Source: Septoria linicola
Lineage: Eukaryota; Ascomycota; Dothideomycetes; Mycosphaerellales; Mycosphaerellaceae
NCBI GenBank assembly: GCA_024114885.1
Contig: CP099430.1
Coordinates: forward strand, 558,001 to 622,000
Direction: 5' to 3'
DNA: 64,000 bases
Shown: positions 11,880-24,429 of the stretch, piece by piece
Layout: each line of letters begins with the position of its first letter
Position numbering within the stretch: the stretch's first letter is position 1
Translations under genes and position numbers: made by a program
Notes under the pieces: generated by a model
What the model was told of the DNA's origin: nothing
Database searches by the model: none
What the model saw: the letters and a program-made list of their open reading frames with translations, nothing else

Positions 11880-14800
11880 CTAATATGTTCTTTAGGTTCC
11901 TACTAGTCGTACTCTTTAGGCTAGCCCTACTAGCGGATTAAGTACTAGCGCACGCTCTTCCTTACTCGAGTTCTAAGGATCTTCTTAACTTCCTATTTAC
12001 CCTAGTAGTCTACGAGTAGTATACTCTCTACCTATGTCTCGCTACTCTTCTAAGGTTCTAGAAGCGATATATAAAATACGTTATAGATAAGAGCGTCTAG
12101 TAGTAGGGCCAAGTAGTACGCCTACTTCCCTACTACGTTAATTACCTTAAAAGGCCTAGTAAACTTGTCTACTAATTTCTTCGAAGGAACCTTTAATTAT
12201 AGGTTCTTTGTCGATAGTAAGACTATGTCGCCGACCTTATATTCCTTAGCCTGATACCTATTATTGAAGTACCTAGCCTACGCCTTACTTACTTCTCGCT
12301 AGCGTTTGCTTAGCGTCTTATAGTTCTTCTTTAATCTTTCTATAGCTTCCTTAGTAGCTAGTACCTCCCTTTTAGGAAGCGCGCTCTGAGCTTCTCGCCT
12401 ACTCGTTACTAGCTCTAGATTGAAACTATATAGTACTATAAATAGTAACATTTTCAATATCGTATACGTACTATTATTATATACGAACTCGGCTTGTACT
12501 AATAGGTCTACCTAGTTATCTTACTACTCTACGTAGTAGATACGTAGGTAAGTCTCAAGCGTCTAATTCGCTCTTTCGGTTTACCTATCCGTCTACGGAT
12601 AGAACGCTATACTTAGCTTACGCTTTATATACGCCTCGTAGTAGAAGTCAGACTAGAACTAACTCGTGAATATAGACCTTCTATCGCTAATAATACCTAT
12701 AGGTATACTATAATACCTAATTACTTCTAATATTAAGACTCCTATAAGGTTACTACTCGTATACCTCTTTGTAGTTAGTACGAAGATAACTATCTTTATA
12801 TATCGGTCGACGATAACTAGAATCGTATTATACACGTATACTCCTCGCTTACTTAGTAGAAGGTCTATAATAAAATCCTAAGTTAATTCTTGAAATAGAC
12901 GGTCTAGTATAGGTAGCGTAGTCAGCTCGCTATATAGTCGATAGCGACGCGCCTTCGCCTTCTAGTAACTCCTACAGGATTCTATATATTATACGATATC
13001 CTTAGTTATCTCTAGCTACTAGTACTTCCTTCGTACTAGCGAGATAGTCTTGTCCTTACTAAAGTAGCCTATAAGGGCATTATCGTAATATATACGAATT
13101 ACCTACGTCCGTAAGGCGTAGTCCTTAGATACGTATAGTAAATCGTCTACCTAGAAGTTTCTCTCTCTTATAGTATATTACTCGAACCGGCCGCTATTAC
13201 TTATCGCTTACGAGTATACTACGCTTGTACTTAGCTCAGCCTATACTAGCGCGCGAGTATATCTAAGGATTAAGTCTAAGACGTTTACGTACGGCTCTTC
13301 GCCCTTAGTAATTATACCTACTACTCGTATAGGCGTTAAGAACTACTACTACAGGTTAGAGTTAGTACTTCTCTCTATCGAAGAATACTATTCTTTACAA
13401 GTCGTATAGATACGAGCTACGAGCGGTCCGCCTACGTCCCTCGTACTCTAATTATCCTATAGCTATAACTTAGTCTATAGGGTAGGTAGAAGGTTAGTTA
13501 CCTCTACTACCTCCTTAGCGTAATCGCTACGCCTCGACGGCGCGTCGGCTAGGTTTCGCTTACCCGCCTAGTACGTTATAACGAAGTCGAATAGGGCTAG
13601 GAAGGTAGCCTAGCGAGCTTGCCTACTAGTTAACTTCTTTACGCCTATAAACCTACGAAGGTTAGTATAGTCGACTAGTACGTCGATCGTATACGGAGCG
13701 CCTTCGAGGTACGGCCTCTACGCTTTAAAAGCCTTAACTACTATAAGAAGCTCCTTATCGTATACCTTGTAATTATACTCTATAGTAATTATCTTCCTAG
13801 ACATAAATATAATAGGGTACTATTTAGACTCGAAGAGTTAGCTAAGGATTATAGTAATTACGTAATTAGAGGCGTCGCTCTCGACCTATAACCTAAGCGT
13901 AGGGTTAAAGTGCCTTAGTAGTAGTACTATAGAAAAACGCCTTTTTAACTTAGTAAACGTCTACTCCTCTCGTGTAGTCTACTTGAGTAGGCCCGGCTTC
14001 TTACCTACTACGGCGCCCTTAGACAACGCTATAAAAAGAGATACTACTCTAGAGTATTCAAAAATAAAACGCTAGTAGAAATTAGTAAACCTAAGGAAGG
14101 ATTAAACCTCTACGAGCGTTATAGGCGTTAGCTACGCCGCGATTACGTCTATCCTACGTAGATCTATCGCAACCCCTCTAGTAGTTACTACGAAGCCTAG
14201 GAAATCGACTTCCTTCTACTAGAATTTGTACTTCGCTCTTTAAGTATAGAGTCCGAACTTCCGGAGACGCGTAAGTACGTCGTATATATCGCGCACGTAG
14301 TCTACGCGGCTCTTACTATAGATAAGAATATTATCTAGGTATACTACGTAGTACGTATCGACCAAACCTACTAAAGTACGGTTAATATACGCCTAGAACG
14401 TAGCTAGAGCGTTAGTTAGGCTAAATAGTATCACCTTATACTAAAAGTAGTCGTAGCGCGTACGGAACGTAGTCTTCTAGTAGTCGCTAGGCTTGATACG
14501 AATCCGATAGTATGTATCTATAAGGTCTAGAGTCGTAAACTATATAGCTCCTATAAGCCTATCTAGCGTCTCGCTAATTAGAGAGAGTAGGTGCCTATTC
14601 TTAATAGTAATCTCGTTCAACCCTCAGTAGTCGATATATAGCCTTAGTTTACTATCTTTCTTTAGTATAAACAGGATAGGCGTACCCGCCTCGCTAACGC
14701 TACGCTCGATCTAATCGTACTTAAGGCCTATAGTAAGGTATTTCTTTAATTCCTCTAGCTCCTTGCCCGACTAGTAATATAGCGGCCTAAAGGGTAGAAC

Positions 14801-15350
14801 GGTACCTAGACGTAGCTTAATCGTATACTCTACGCTATCTACTAGCTTGCTCCTTATTTCTTCTATCGGGTTTAGAATATTAGAGAACTATTAGAACTTA
14901 GAAGGAAGAGGGTCGAGCTCTTCACCTTCGCCTATCTTGCTTATTACTACGGCATATATAGTTAGTATATACTTTAAGTCCTTAAAAAACTTATAGGCTT
15001 CTCTAACCTTAACGTTTTTAAAAGTATCGCTATAGGTCTACTTATCCGAGCCGCTATCGACTCGTATACGATAAGTACGTCTCTATAGCCGACCTAAGAT
15101 TATATTAGAGGTTAGTATATCGTAGGTATAAAAGATTACGCCTACTATACGCTCTACTCCTATAGAGTCTACGAGCTATACGCGTATATAGTATACGCTA
15201 TAATAATGCCCTAATTCTCTAGTAAACGAGGTAGCTAGGGGCAAGGTAGTATTAGTTCGAGCTATAATACTATGTTATAAGACAAAGGATCTTGATACTA
15301 CGTTAATATTAGTAGTATTATTAAGGAGGAATTAAGCTAGCTTAAGCCTA
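11880..15350 (-). pseudogene. pol of inner element: protease region, RT, RNase H, integrase
   Basis: On the minus strand the RT core is easy to read. KKDSKLRLYIDY*GLNEITI spans about 14610-14675 (family form KKDGKLRxCVDYRxLN), and YLDN is at 14330-14341, where the catalytic motif is YLDD; the second Asp codon GAT became AAT after a T. The tether FLGFTNFYQRFI follows near 14070, then an RNase H-like part about 13500-13900 and integrase-like sequence toward 12100. Upstream (15050-15330) lies a protease-like segment. All frames carry many TAA/TAG codons. Length and order fit a Ty3/Gypsy pol. Confidence 0.88.
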
Positions 15351-16686
15351 TCCTACGCCTCGACTACGCCCTCTAGGTAAGTCGTATTCACGACTTATAT
15401 AGAGAGGTATATATCGCTACTAAGCTTAGTATCTAGAGATCGTAGTCCTTCTCTAACACCTTCTCTTTTTTTAGCGTCTCTATAGTAACCTTACGTACTA
15501 ACGGCTTCTTACTATCGTCTCGGGCGCTTTAGTTAAAGTAGACAGAATTAGTACTAATATACCTCTTCTACTTATAGCTATAGTACTCTAAATGCTTATA
15601 GCCTATAATAGAGCGAGTAGAACCTTTATCGCTAGAGCGGCGCGTATTATTCCCTCCTAGACTATCGTCTCGCCTACGCGTAGGAGCGTCGCTCTCTACG
15701 CGCTTATGCTTCGAGTACGTATCGCGCTCGTAGTCTCTATTGCTCTAGATTCTACCCTAGTTATACCGTATAGGAATTACCCTATCGGCTTACTCTAGGC
15801 GCCTTACTAACGTAACTAAATTAGTACGCTTACTAGGCACGGTATAATTCTTAATAATCTCTCGTCGAAGCGCTAGCTTTAACTTTATAAGGAGCTAGCG
15901 CACTAGCTACGCTTTAGTATAGTCGCCTAGTTAAGACTCTAAGTAGCCTAGCTCTATAGCGAACTAACGTACTCCTTAGCCCTTACCCTATTAAGCCTTC
16001 TTATACTTGACCGTTACGAGGATCGTACGATTCGCCTAATCTCTAATAACGTCGTAGATAAAGCGCTTGAACTTAGTCTAAGTATAGTCTAGAGATATTA
16101 CCTTAGAGTGTTCGTTATACTAGGTCTCTTACGCCTCGCCTACGAGCTATATAATACTATATAGGACCTTCGAATCTTCTATACTAAACTCTTATAGACT
16201 ATTAAGGAAGATTACTTCGAGACTACGAATAAACTCTCTCGCCTCTCGGACTGTCTCGCTCTTAAAGGCACGAGGTTCTCTAACTTTAGGACCTTTATAT
16301 CGCGTATACGACGCGCTATCGTGAAGTATACTACCTATAATACTAGTAGTAGCGTCGTCTTTAGGATCGCTAATATCGAGAGTACTAGGAGTAACTAAGG
16401 ATAGAGATTCTAACTCTATAAGGAGCCGATTGTTCTCTCGTTATAGAGCGCGTACCTCTAAGCGACGACGTAGTTCCTAGTTCTTAGCTTCGAGCTATAT
16501 ACGCTCTACCTACGTACTGTCTTCGGTTATACTAGTAGACTCCTACTCCTAAACCTCGTTAGTATCTATAGGATTACCTTAATCGTCTACTTCGCCTATT
16601 ACGAGCCCTAGTAGCGCCGTGCCTACGTTACGTTAGGGAGCTATAGGCCTCTATAGATTACTACTTTCGGAAGGAGAAGAATTAGA
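15351..16686 (-). pseudogene. gag-like region of inner element
   Basis: This lies between the 5' LTR (16687-16866) and the protease-like segment on the minus strand, the position of gag. The minus frame is protein-like with RIP stops. I could not see an intact zinc knuckle, because Cys codons TGT/TGC are RIP targets. The call rests on position. Confidence 0.5.
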
Positions 16687-16866
16687 ATTATAAAAAGGGG
16701 TATATAGTAATATATAGAGCGCCCTCCTAATAAGACTATTAGGATATCGTAAGACTAATTCTTGCCTCCTTTCGGATATATACGCGTACTATAGTTATAC
16801 TATACGCTAAGCCTACGAGCCTAAGACGGGTCTTAGCCTTTAACCTTACCTAGCTCTTATAACTAT
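16687..16866 (-). repeat. 5' LTR of inner retrotransposon (180 bp)
   Basis: Direct repeat partner of 10147-10326. It is upstream of the gag-like region when read on the minus strand. Confidence 0.9.
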
Positions 16867-19800
16867 ATTAATAGTAGCTAAGATAACGTACGTCTCCTTG
16901 CTAAGCTCGTCGTCTACTTTATTAGAAATAACCTCGTCGTAGAGTCTAGGTTCTTAGATAGCTAGCTCCGCCTCTCTAAGCTTCCTACGAGTAATTATTA
17001 AGTATTCGTCTCTATAATTTGAACCCTAGCTCGATTAAGATACTAGTATAGTATCTTTAAAACTATACCTAATACCCTAGTACAAGTGTCGCTCGCTAGT
17101 ATAAGCTAGCTTAGCTTCGCTAGTAGCTAGTAAAAGCTTCTTAAGTCGACTATTTTAGCTAAATTTAGCGATATTACCTTCGACGGCTACTACTACGAGA
17201 TAGTCGTACTATATTTAAGTCTAGCTATAATTAACCTGTCTTAATAGTTCGAGCTACTATCGTAGAGAGGTACTTTGTCTAATTAAGTCTACTATAAAAT
17301 AGTCCCTAAAGTAAATTACCTTTATATACGATAACTACTATATAAGGTAGTTAAAGACTTAATTCTCTAGGAGTTTAGAGCTATTAGTAACTATAAACGA
17401 ACACTAGTACTAATCGCTTATCTATCTATACTACTAGTATAGTTTAAAGTATAGTATAGGAGGTATAACGTAATTATCGTTTAAAAAGGTAACTATAGAA
17501 CGTTCTACTAGCTAACCCCTCTAAGTAGAGTTCTTACCTCTAACTACTAAACCTTATATAGAAAGGGTAGTAGAAGCTTGAAAAGCTTGTAATCCCTCTC
17601 TCTACTCCTCGCTAACGTATAATCTAGAGTCCTCGATAGTATATCCTATATTCTTTAGCTAGTAATTACTAAAAGTTAGAGTTTAGATACCGACTTCTAT
17701 TAAATCTTAACGCGATATACGTGTTAGAGCCTCTACCGAACTCGTGCTATCGACTAGAGCTAGTTTCTTAGTACTCTAGCTTTTCCTAGGACTTGTTCTA
17801 TAGTACGTATATTACTATAGCTATTAAAACTAGTAAATATAATAATATAGCCGTCTAGAGTACTAATTAAGCCCTTCTAAGAGCTATTATCGTAGTTCTT
17901 AGAAGCTAGGCGTACTCGCTACGCCTATAGCTAGCTAAGTAAGATCGAGCTGTTTACTAGTAAGACTAGAAATAGTATAGTAACTCTTACGCTAAAGGTA
18001 TCGATTAATACCTCTAGGTAGTACCTAATAAAAGTAACCTTGCCTCCGACTCCTCCTATAGTAATATTACTAAGAGGGGTTATACTAACTTAAAGCTTCT
18101 AAATATGTTCGATTAGTATAATTATTAACTTAGCCTCCTTGTCGATTAAAGACTTATAAGCTATTATTCGAGGGCCGTACTTTATAGGCACGTAGATACT
18201 TAGAACAATCTAATAGACATTATTAAATAATAGAAGGATATTATTAGTCCGCTTATAAAGCTTAGAAGCGGGCCTAGGTTTTACTATATTAATCGCTATA
18301 GTAGTAGCTCGGAAGGCTTTAATATTAGTCGCTAAAACAGCTTTTATTAGCTCCTCTACTATATCGTAGAAGGCTTTAGATAATAAGGAATATACGCTAA
18401 TCTTAGCTCTACTACCTCTATTCGTACGCTTCTTTATATAGAGCTTATTAAGCTTCTTACGTAGATCCGTATCGTTTAGAATACGACTCTATAAGGAATA
18501 CGACGCTCGCTCGCTATAGAGAATAATCTCTACTAAGCTTAACTAGACCTTAGATTCGAGTATTTTATCTATCTAGAAGACGTTAGCGTTATTATTAGCG
18601 TACGTAGCTCGAAGGTAGTTATCTATACGCTTGGTCTTTAGAGGCTCCTTAGCCTTCTTCTACCCCTAAGTATACGTAGGAGCGACTAGGACTAGTAGAC
18701 TATTTAGGTAGTCGTATATCTACTTATTCTCGATCTTATCGTTATTATATCTCTAGCTTTAAGAATCCTCTAACTCCTCTATATCTATAAGGTAAGGAGC
18801 TAGCTAGTTTTTATCTTTAATCTCTTTAATACGAGGGTAACGATAAGCGTAGGTTCTTATAGCTATAGCCTAGGTCGTAATCTGCTTCTATACTCTTATT
18901 AGCTATCCTCTAACTAGACGAGAAGGATTTAAGTTCCGCTTTATCTTTACGCTATCTCTAGCTACGTAGGCGCTAATTAGGTCGTCCTAATCCTCCTAGG
19001 TAATAGAAGCGACTTAGCTAATATTAATAGGACTATCGATACTAGCTACCTTATTCGCTATCCTCTACTAGCTCGCTCTTAGCGTTAATAAACGATCTAT
19101 ATTTTCAAGATTAATCTTTCTATAGCGCTACTCTAATACTCCTATTAATACGAATAGCTTTAGTAGTTCCTTATCCTAATAGTACTATATCTTTTCTATA
19201 CCTAGGCGAGACGTTCTATAGTATATAATACCGGTCTTTAGATCTCTATATATTAAGCTCTTAGTCTCGAACTACTATAGGTACTCGTAGTTTGTAGCTA
19301 TATAGCCTTCGAGCCTATATATCTAATAATCTTAAATCTTTAGAGCGATCGCTATATAGGCCTTAATTATCAACCTATTATCTATCGTAGCTAAGTTAAT
19401 CGAAATCTCCTAGCTATAAGTAGGCCTTAGAATATATAGATAGTCGTAAGCGTAAGACTTCGCCTACTATCCTATCGACAAGCGTAGTAGCTATAGGCCT
19501 CTTTCTTCGAGTCGACGAATCGTAGTAATTATAAGGTCTTATATACTAGTAGTAATATTATCGACGCTTACCGGTTTACGGCCTTTATAGACTACCGTTT
19601 CTCTAGCCTTAAACTTAGAGTTTAGCTTTAGAGCAGACTTCTTTACTACTTCGTATAACTACTAGATATCTCTACTACCTTCGTTATATACTTCTAATTT
19701 AAAGTCCTTATTACTATTAATCTAACGCTAGGCTATCTTTAAGAGCTTACTATAATCTAAGTTACTATTATTAAGGTCTAACCTAAGATAGGCCTAGAGT

Positions 19801-20590
19801 CTCTTACTAAAACGAAATAGTAGGCCTTATACGAATAGAAGAGTACGAGAACGCTCGTCTATATACGAAGTAGGTATAGTATTAGAGTAGAGTATAAACT
19901 ACCTTAAGTACTCTAAGAGATTATTATCCTCGCTATAGTCGACCTTTTAAAGGTTCTCTATATAGTAGTAGTTTCTAAGTATATATATATTATCGTACTT
20001 TTAGTATTCCTTAATAATTAACTCCTTAAACTTAGCGTAGTTTCGATTATAGAAACTATTAAGGCGCTAGTATCGTCTACGTTAGATAACCGTAACCTAA
20101 GTAAGTAACTTCTTATAAAGCTATTTATTATTATTAATAAGTAGAATACTATAGTTACTATATAGTACTTTAAAACGCTTAATATACTTAGTTACGTTTT
20201 CTCTATTAAAGAAGAGATTCTAGTCCGAGCTAGGTAGTAGTAGAACCTAAGCGATAATTACCTACTAGCTCTAGGTTATATAGATAGTCTCTATAAGTAA
20301 CTAGAACTACGCTATAGATAGTCTATCTTCTAAGTTTAGTTCTTAAAAGATATTAGTATTAGGGTCAAGGTTAGTACCTCCTTAGTCCTCTACTTCTATA
20401 GGCATATCGTTATCTAGTAGAGAGAATAAAGTAAAAGTAGGTAGTAGCTTTACTAGAGATCTTCGAATTTACTTATTAAGCTAGTTAGATAAGCTACTAT
20501 CTAGTATTATAGGCTAGCTAGTAGATACTAATTTACTTATAGAGCTTATTCGAATAGGTTCTAAGAGTATATTATACTCTTCTTAATTAG
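16867..20590 (-). pseudogene. gag and protease part of outer element
   Basis: The minus strand encodes a protein-like series with RIP stops. Around 18190-17930 it reads ALID-like (now LIDKEAKL) followed by ITIGGVGGKV and a hydrophobic stretch ending VNSSILL. This resembles a retropepsin segment, in which LIDSGA is expected at the active site. The part above 18300 would be gag. Toward 16867 the frame leads into the RT linker that resumes at 10146. The gag call is positional; the protease call is moderate. Confidence 0.55.
17471..17495. repeat. Palindrome copy 2 (degenerate)
   Basis: TAATTATC... and ...GGTAACTA form imperfect arms around an A/T loop. The sequence is related to 5640-5662 and 20608-20630. 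Confidence 0.55.
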
Positions 20591-20607
20591 GGTTTTAAAC
20601 AAAATAT

Positions 20608-20630
20608 AGTTATCGTTTAAAACGATAACT
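20608..20630. repeat. Palindrome copy 3 (perfect arms)
   Basis: Arms AGTTATCG and CGATAACT are perfect complements around a 7-nt loop TTTAAAA. It is the best preserved of the three copies. Confidence 0.75.
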
Positions 20631-21345
20631 AAAAAACAAGAGTCTAAAATTTTATTAGCTATTAGAAGGTAAACGTTAAACTTTTCTTTATAATACTAGA
20701 GCTATATTAATTATACCTAATAAGCGAAGGTATATCGTGTCGTATAGTTCGACTATTTATAGTAAGGCGCGTCTATCTTACTTATTTAGGTAATCTACTA
20801 TATAACTATAGTAGTATAATATTATATTAGCCTATACTATATACTAGGTCTAGGGCCTTAGACGTAATTAGTGCCCTTAGCTAAACGATTAGCGTCTAAC
20901 GCTATACTAGAGCTTATTCTAAGCGTTCTATATACTAGAGAATACGAGATTACCTAGACGAGTCTAGCCTATCCTATAGCCTCTACGCTATCTAAACGAG
21001 AGCGTTTTTACGCTAAACTAGAGTCTAATCGAAGACTATTATAGGTATAGAGACTCTAAGTAAATCTCTAATATAGTAAGTCGTCTTACTATCTATATAA
21101 TAATTACTAAATAGATCTATACTAAGAGATACTAGAGGTTTATAACTTTTCCGAGTTAGAGCGATATCTATATTCTAGAGGCTTCTATATTATTATAGCT
21201 CTTTAAGGCGCCTCTTCTATAGGCTCCTTTAAGCCTCTTATTAATATTTATAGTATATTAGTTCTCGCTTTAAGGCTACTATCTACCCTCTACGCTTCTA
21301 GTACTAGTATAAGAGAGAAGAGATAGCTCTATCTTCGGCTCTATT
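20631..21345. other. 5' leader of outer element, no gene seen
   Basis: This lies between the gag-like frame and the 5' LTR. It has RIP composition and no convincing protein-like frame. A primer-binding site cannot be assigned, because a TGG start would be mutated. Confidence 0.4.
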
Positions 21346-21625
21346 AATAGATAATAACTATCCTAATACTAACTCTCTAGGTAGGTATAAGAGTAGCTAT
21401 TATAGAATAAGACCTATTTAGAGAGTAATAGTCTTATAATACGTATATTAACTAGTAGTAACGAGCTTAAACTAGTAGTCCTAAGACTAAGAGCCTATAC
21501 TAGGACTATAGGATATTAAATTAATTAAGTAGAGTAAATATTACTATCTTAGAAACGAGCTACTACCTTGCTTTTATACTAAAGCTACTAAGTATAGTAT
21601 ATAGGTAGGCCTTTACCTTACTAAT
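21346..21625 (-). repeat. 5' LTR of outer retrotransposon (280 bp)
   Basis: Direct repeat partner of 1663-1942, same length, with RIP-type differences. Confidence 0.88.
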
Positions 21626-22010
21626 ATATAATTAATTTAAGAGTTATTATAGGTACTTAGTAATAGTAGTAATAGTAGTAGTAGTAGTAGTATTTAAAGA
21701 AAGAAATAAACTCGAGTAGAAGATATAGTTATATTACCTATATCTAATAATAATAATAATCTTATAATATATACCTATCTATCTAGTTACGCGCTTATTT
21801 TAGTTATAATATAATAGTCTTACTCTATAATAAAATAATAGTAGGATTAATAGAGATTCTTACCTTTACTTCCTTTAAAGGCGCTCGCCTATAGGGCACG
21901 TCTCTAAAATAGATCTACGAGATAAATATAAGCTAATTATATTATAAAGCGCGTACTATATACTATAATATAATTAATTAAAGTAAGTATTATTATAGGT
22001 ATTATACTAT
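21626..22010. repeat. AT-rich RIP flank with a TAG-type microsatellite and RIP boundary
   Basis: It contains a (TAG)n/(GTA)n run at 21661-21693 and an AAT run near 21750. RIP composition ends between about 21990 and 22030, where GCACCG, GGTGTTG and TTGCCA appear. Confidence 0.7.
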
Positions 22011-22250
22011 AATTAGCACCGTAAAGGTGTTGTTACTTGCCAAGACGCGGAGGCTATCACGTGCGCGCCGCTACGTAGTTCCGAGTCAACGAGGTCAGAT
22101 TTTTGCGTGTACGCGACAGGGACCTTCATTAACATAGGTGTCCGATTATTCGAATTCTGTGCGTAATGCAGATAGGGCGAGCCAGCATCCTCTGTCGTCG
22201 ACTACGATGCGGACTACAGAATGGCCTCAACAGCTCTCGTACTCAAGTGT

Positions 22251-22549
22251 GAATCTATTACCGGTACCTGAGACGACGACCTAATGTTAGTATCTTATCT
22301 CCGTCTCAGGCAAACGGCGTATTTGAAGGCGTTTCGGTCAAGATTCCATTTTCCCGCCGCGCGACGGATCGACTCCTCGCAGCTTTGATCGGTAAAGGCG
22401 CGGTTGGGCTAGTCGACATTGTCGAGCTTGGCGTAGGGAGCGTGAGGAGGACGCGGTGTACGAGGCCTTTAGACGTAGTCAAGGCGGCTTTCGGCGCGAT
22501 TTGCGCATGGCTAACCCAACACACACAGCTCCATTCACGTCGTTCCTAA
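22251..22549 (+). CDS. Possible coding fragment, unknown
   Basis: A plus-strand frame is open for about 99 codons and ends in TAA at 22547-22549. The translation includes GVFEGVSVKIPF and LLAALIGKGAVGLVDIVELG, a glycine/hydrophobic pattern that looks like real protein. There is no ATG at its start and a TGA lies just upstream, so it would be an internal or last exon, or a pseudogene fragment. I do not recognise the family. Confidence 0.25.
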
Positions 22550-23778
22550 CCTAATCGACACAGGTGTCAGTAGCAGCAGCGGCAGCAGCAAGGCCTAGGA
22601 AGTTGAAAGCCTTGATTGACGACCATCATCATCCGCTTCAGCGCGAGCCGCATTTGCACTGCCTCGTCCCATGCAGCCAGCGCCACTGTCAGCGGAAGTA
22701 GCACAGTACGTGACGGAAGATAGGCCCCTTCAGCAACATCATTCGTATCAGCAGACGCCGACCCGGGCCTGGATTGCCGCCGTTGCTCAGTGGTTCGTCG
22801 CTGCCGCTCGTGGCTGTCGTTCGCGCTGTCGTTCGTTGCACATTCAATGTCATTTGGACCTATCCGATTCCTACCATCATATATGTGTTTCTCACTCGCC
22901 TTTGCTGAACCTACTATGTCAACAGTTGGTGGACACCTTCGCCATTTGGGGCCGTCACTCAGTACGATGCAGCGGACCAGGTCTTCCTCTCACTTGGCAA
23001 AAGCATCGCCAGTCTGCAACTCTGGATTCGCAACTTGACCTGATCTCTTGACAACACAATCTGTGTGCCATGGACGACACGAAATTCCCTTGAATTGCGA
23101 GGAGATCTCCTTGCCTGCCACTTCCCTGACATGCAGTACCTCATTCCGTGTAGACCACACTCCAACCAAGCAATCTGACGGTCAGCAAGTACGCTGCCAG
23201 GTCTTGGGCTCTATCTTGACCCTATACTTTCAGCTGCGCGCGCAACACTATCCTTAATGGATCATGTATCAGGAGATCGAGAGCGACTTTGATATCTTCA
23301 TCGATGCGACCCCTCGGCTTAGCGAGAGACCTTCTCCGTGGCATCTTTTCACAAGTCCAGTTCACTTACCAACGTCCGAGGCTCTCAGAACCCTATCGCA
23401 CTGGATCGCTGACCAGCCGAACTCTGCCCTCCTTCGTACTTCTACGATCAATGCATGGGAGCATAGTCGGACACTTGTCTAGACACTAGCTGCCTCTGTT
23501 CCTATCATGGACGGTCTTTTAGCTAAGCTGCAGGAAGAGTATTAACGCTATCCGGACATCGACTTGCGAAACGATCGAGGTTTCATGTTTCCTCGAGAGT
23601 ACATGATTGGGCAAGGTCTCGACTAGCATGTTGACGGGATCCAAGTTAGTAAACAAGCTGGGGGACAGGAGACCACCGAAGTCATGAATCCTACTGCGGG
23701 CCTTGTCCATGCTTTCCGGTTCGCCGTACTAGTCTTGTAAATAGGTGGAACAAGCAGGGCGCTCTGGTCGGCAGCTAG

Positions 23779-23898
23779 ACAAAGGTACTGTCGTCAGACA
23801 TAGCTCGCCGTCAACGCAAAGTGTTGCAGGTGGATCTGGAGCGAGACTGGGAGCGGGCGAAAGAAGACGGGACGATCAAGCACTTGGACGAGGACTAA
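23779..23898 (+). CDS. Possible C-terminal exon, unknown
   Basis: After a TAG at 23776 the frame reads about 39 residues to TAA at 23896-23898 and contains the charged helix LERDWERAKEDG. A CAG that could be a 3' splice site precedes it (GTCGGCAG at 23767-23774). No upstream exon was identified. Confidence 0.22.
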   Translation, partial: TKVLSSDIARRQRKVLQVDLERDWERAKEDGTIKHLDED

Positions 23899-24429
23899 CG
23901 CAGCGAGAGCGTAGACCCTCCGATAGGTGGGCTGAAAGACAACTTCCGCAAAGGTGCAGCAGCTTATCACAATGCTCGAGACAGGACGCCGGACCAGAGA
24001 GATTGCCTGATTGCGAGTACGAACGTGGCTGCACAGACTACGTCTCCAAGGTTCGGGTCTATAAGTAGGACTAGAAGCGACGAGGCTGGCTGACGAACTC
24101 ACTATCACTCACAATGTTACTACCAAGCGACGGCGGAGGCGGAGTAGCCCTTGCCTGAATCACGAGCGTGTATAAATGATTCTAGTACTTATAGGTCGAT
24201 GTCTAAAAGGTTCACGACTTACTAATAAAGGGCCCTTGCACTATCTTGACTATGAAAACGATCTATATAGATTCTAAAAAAGAAATATAAATAAAACTCT
24301 TCTTAATTCTACCTTCGATTAATATACCGGCGCCTTTATAGATCGCGATAGCTACTTTAGTACTAGACAGACTTATAAAGAAGGAGAAGAGGTCGTATCG
24401 CGACGAGTATAACTCTTAAAAAGGCACGA

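Larger units (their letters stand above)
10147..16866 (-). mobile_element. Inner Ty3-type LTR retrotransposon nested in the outer one
   Basis: Two 180-bp direct repeats (10147-10326 and 16687-16866) bound a 6.72-kb element whose gag and pol run on the minus strand. It sits between the protease-like and RT parts of the outer polyprotein. A minus-strand purine run AAGGAGAGGAGA (10329-10340) abuts the left LTR, marking it as the 3' LTR. A plus-strand ORF remnant (10652-11518) occupies the space between pol and the 3' LTR. The flanking pentamers TACTA and TATTA differ at one base, so the target duplication is uncertain. Confidence 0.9.
1663..21625 (-). mobile_element. Outer Ty3-type LTR retrotransposon, RIP-inactivated, split by a nested element
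   Basis: Two direct repeats of 280 bp (1663-1942 and 21346-21625) bound the element. Coding runs on the minus strand: a gag/protease-like part (about 20590-16867), then the insertion at 10147-16866, then reverse transcriptase, RNase H and integrase (10146 to about 6950), then a long extra ORF-like region toward the 3' LTR. A purine tract on the minus strand abuts the 3' LTR at 1943-1955. Without the nested insertion the element would be about 13.2 kb, long for a Ty3 element. I found no clean target duplication: the 5-bp flanks do not match, so the outer edges could be off by a few bases. Confidence 0.85.
22011..24230. other. Non-RIP island 1, no gene recognised
   Basis: CA and TG return to normal frequency and GC rises. 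Several overlapping ORFs occur on both strands (for example 22671-23051 and 23264-23482 plus, 23794-24108 minus), but none shows a domain I recognise and none clearly dominates. Two fragments are listed separately as the more protein-like. The island is probably unique DNA, or single-copy debris, between two repeat blocks. Confidence 0.5.

Noticed and set aside
16668..16686. Purine run GAAGGAGAAGAATTAGAA before the right inner LTR, read as a polypurine tract for a plus-strand element
   Set aside because: RT, RNase H and integrase motifs are all on the minus strand and a better purine run abuts the left LTR, so the right LTR is the 5' one.
17471..20630. Possible DNA transposon bounded by the two palindromes as inverted repeats
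   Set aside because: The 27-base ends match at 23 positions, but the enclosed minus-strand sequence reads as the gag-protease part of the outer retrotransposon, and a third copy of the palindrome lies at 5640.
1663..21625. Target-site duplication of the outer retrotransposon
   Set aside because: Flanking pentamers (AGTAA on the left, ATATA on the right, depending on LTR end choice) do not match, even allowing RIP changes.
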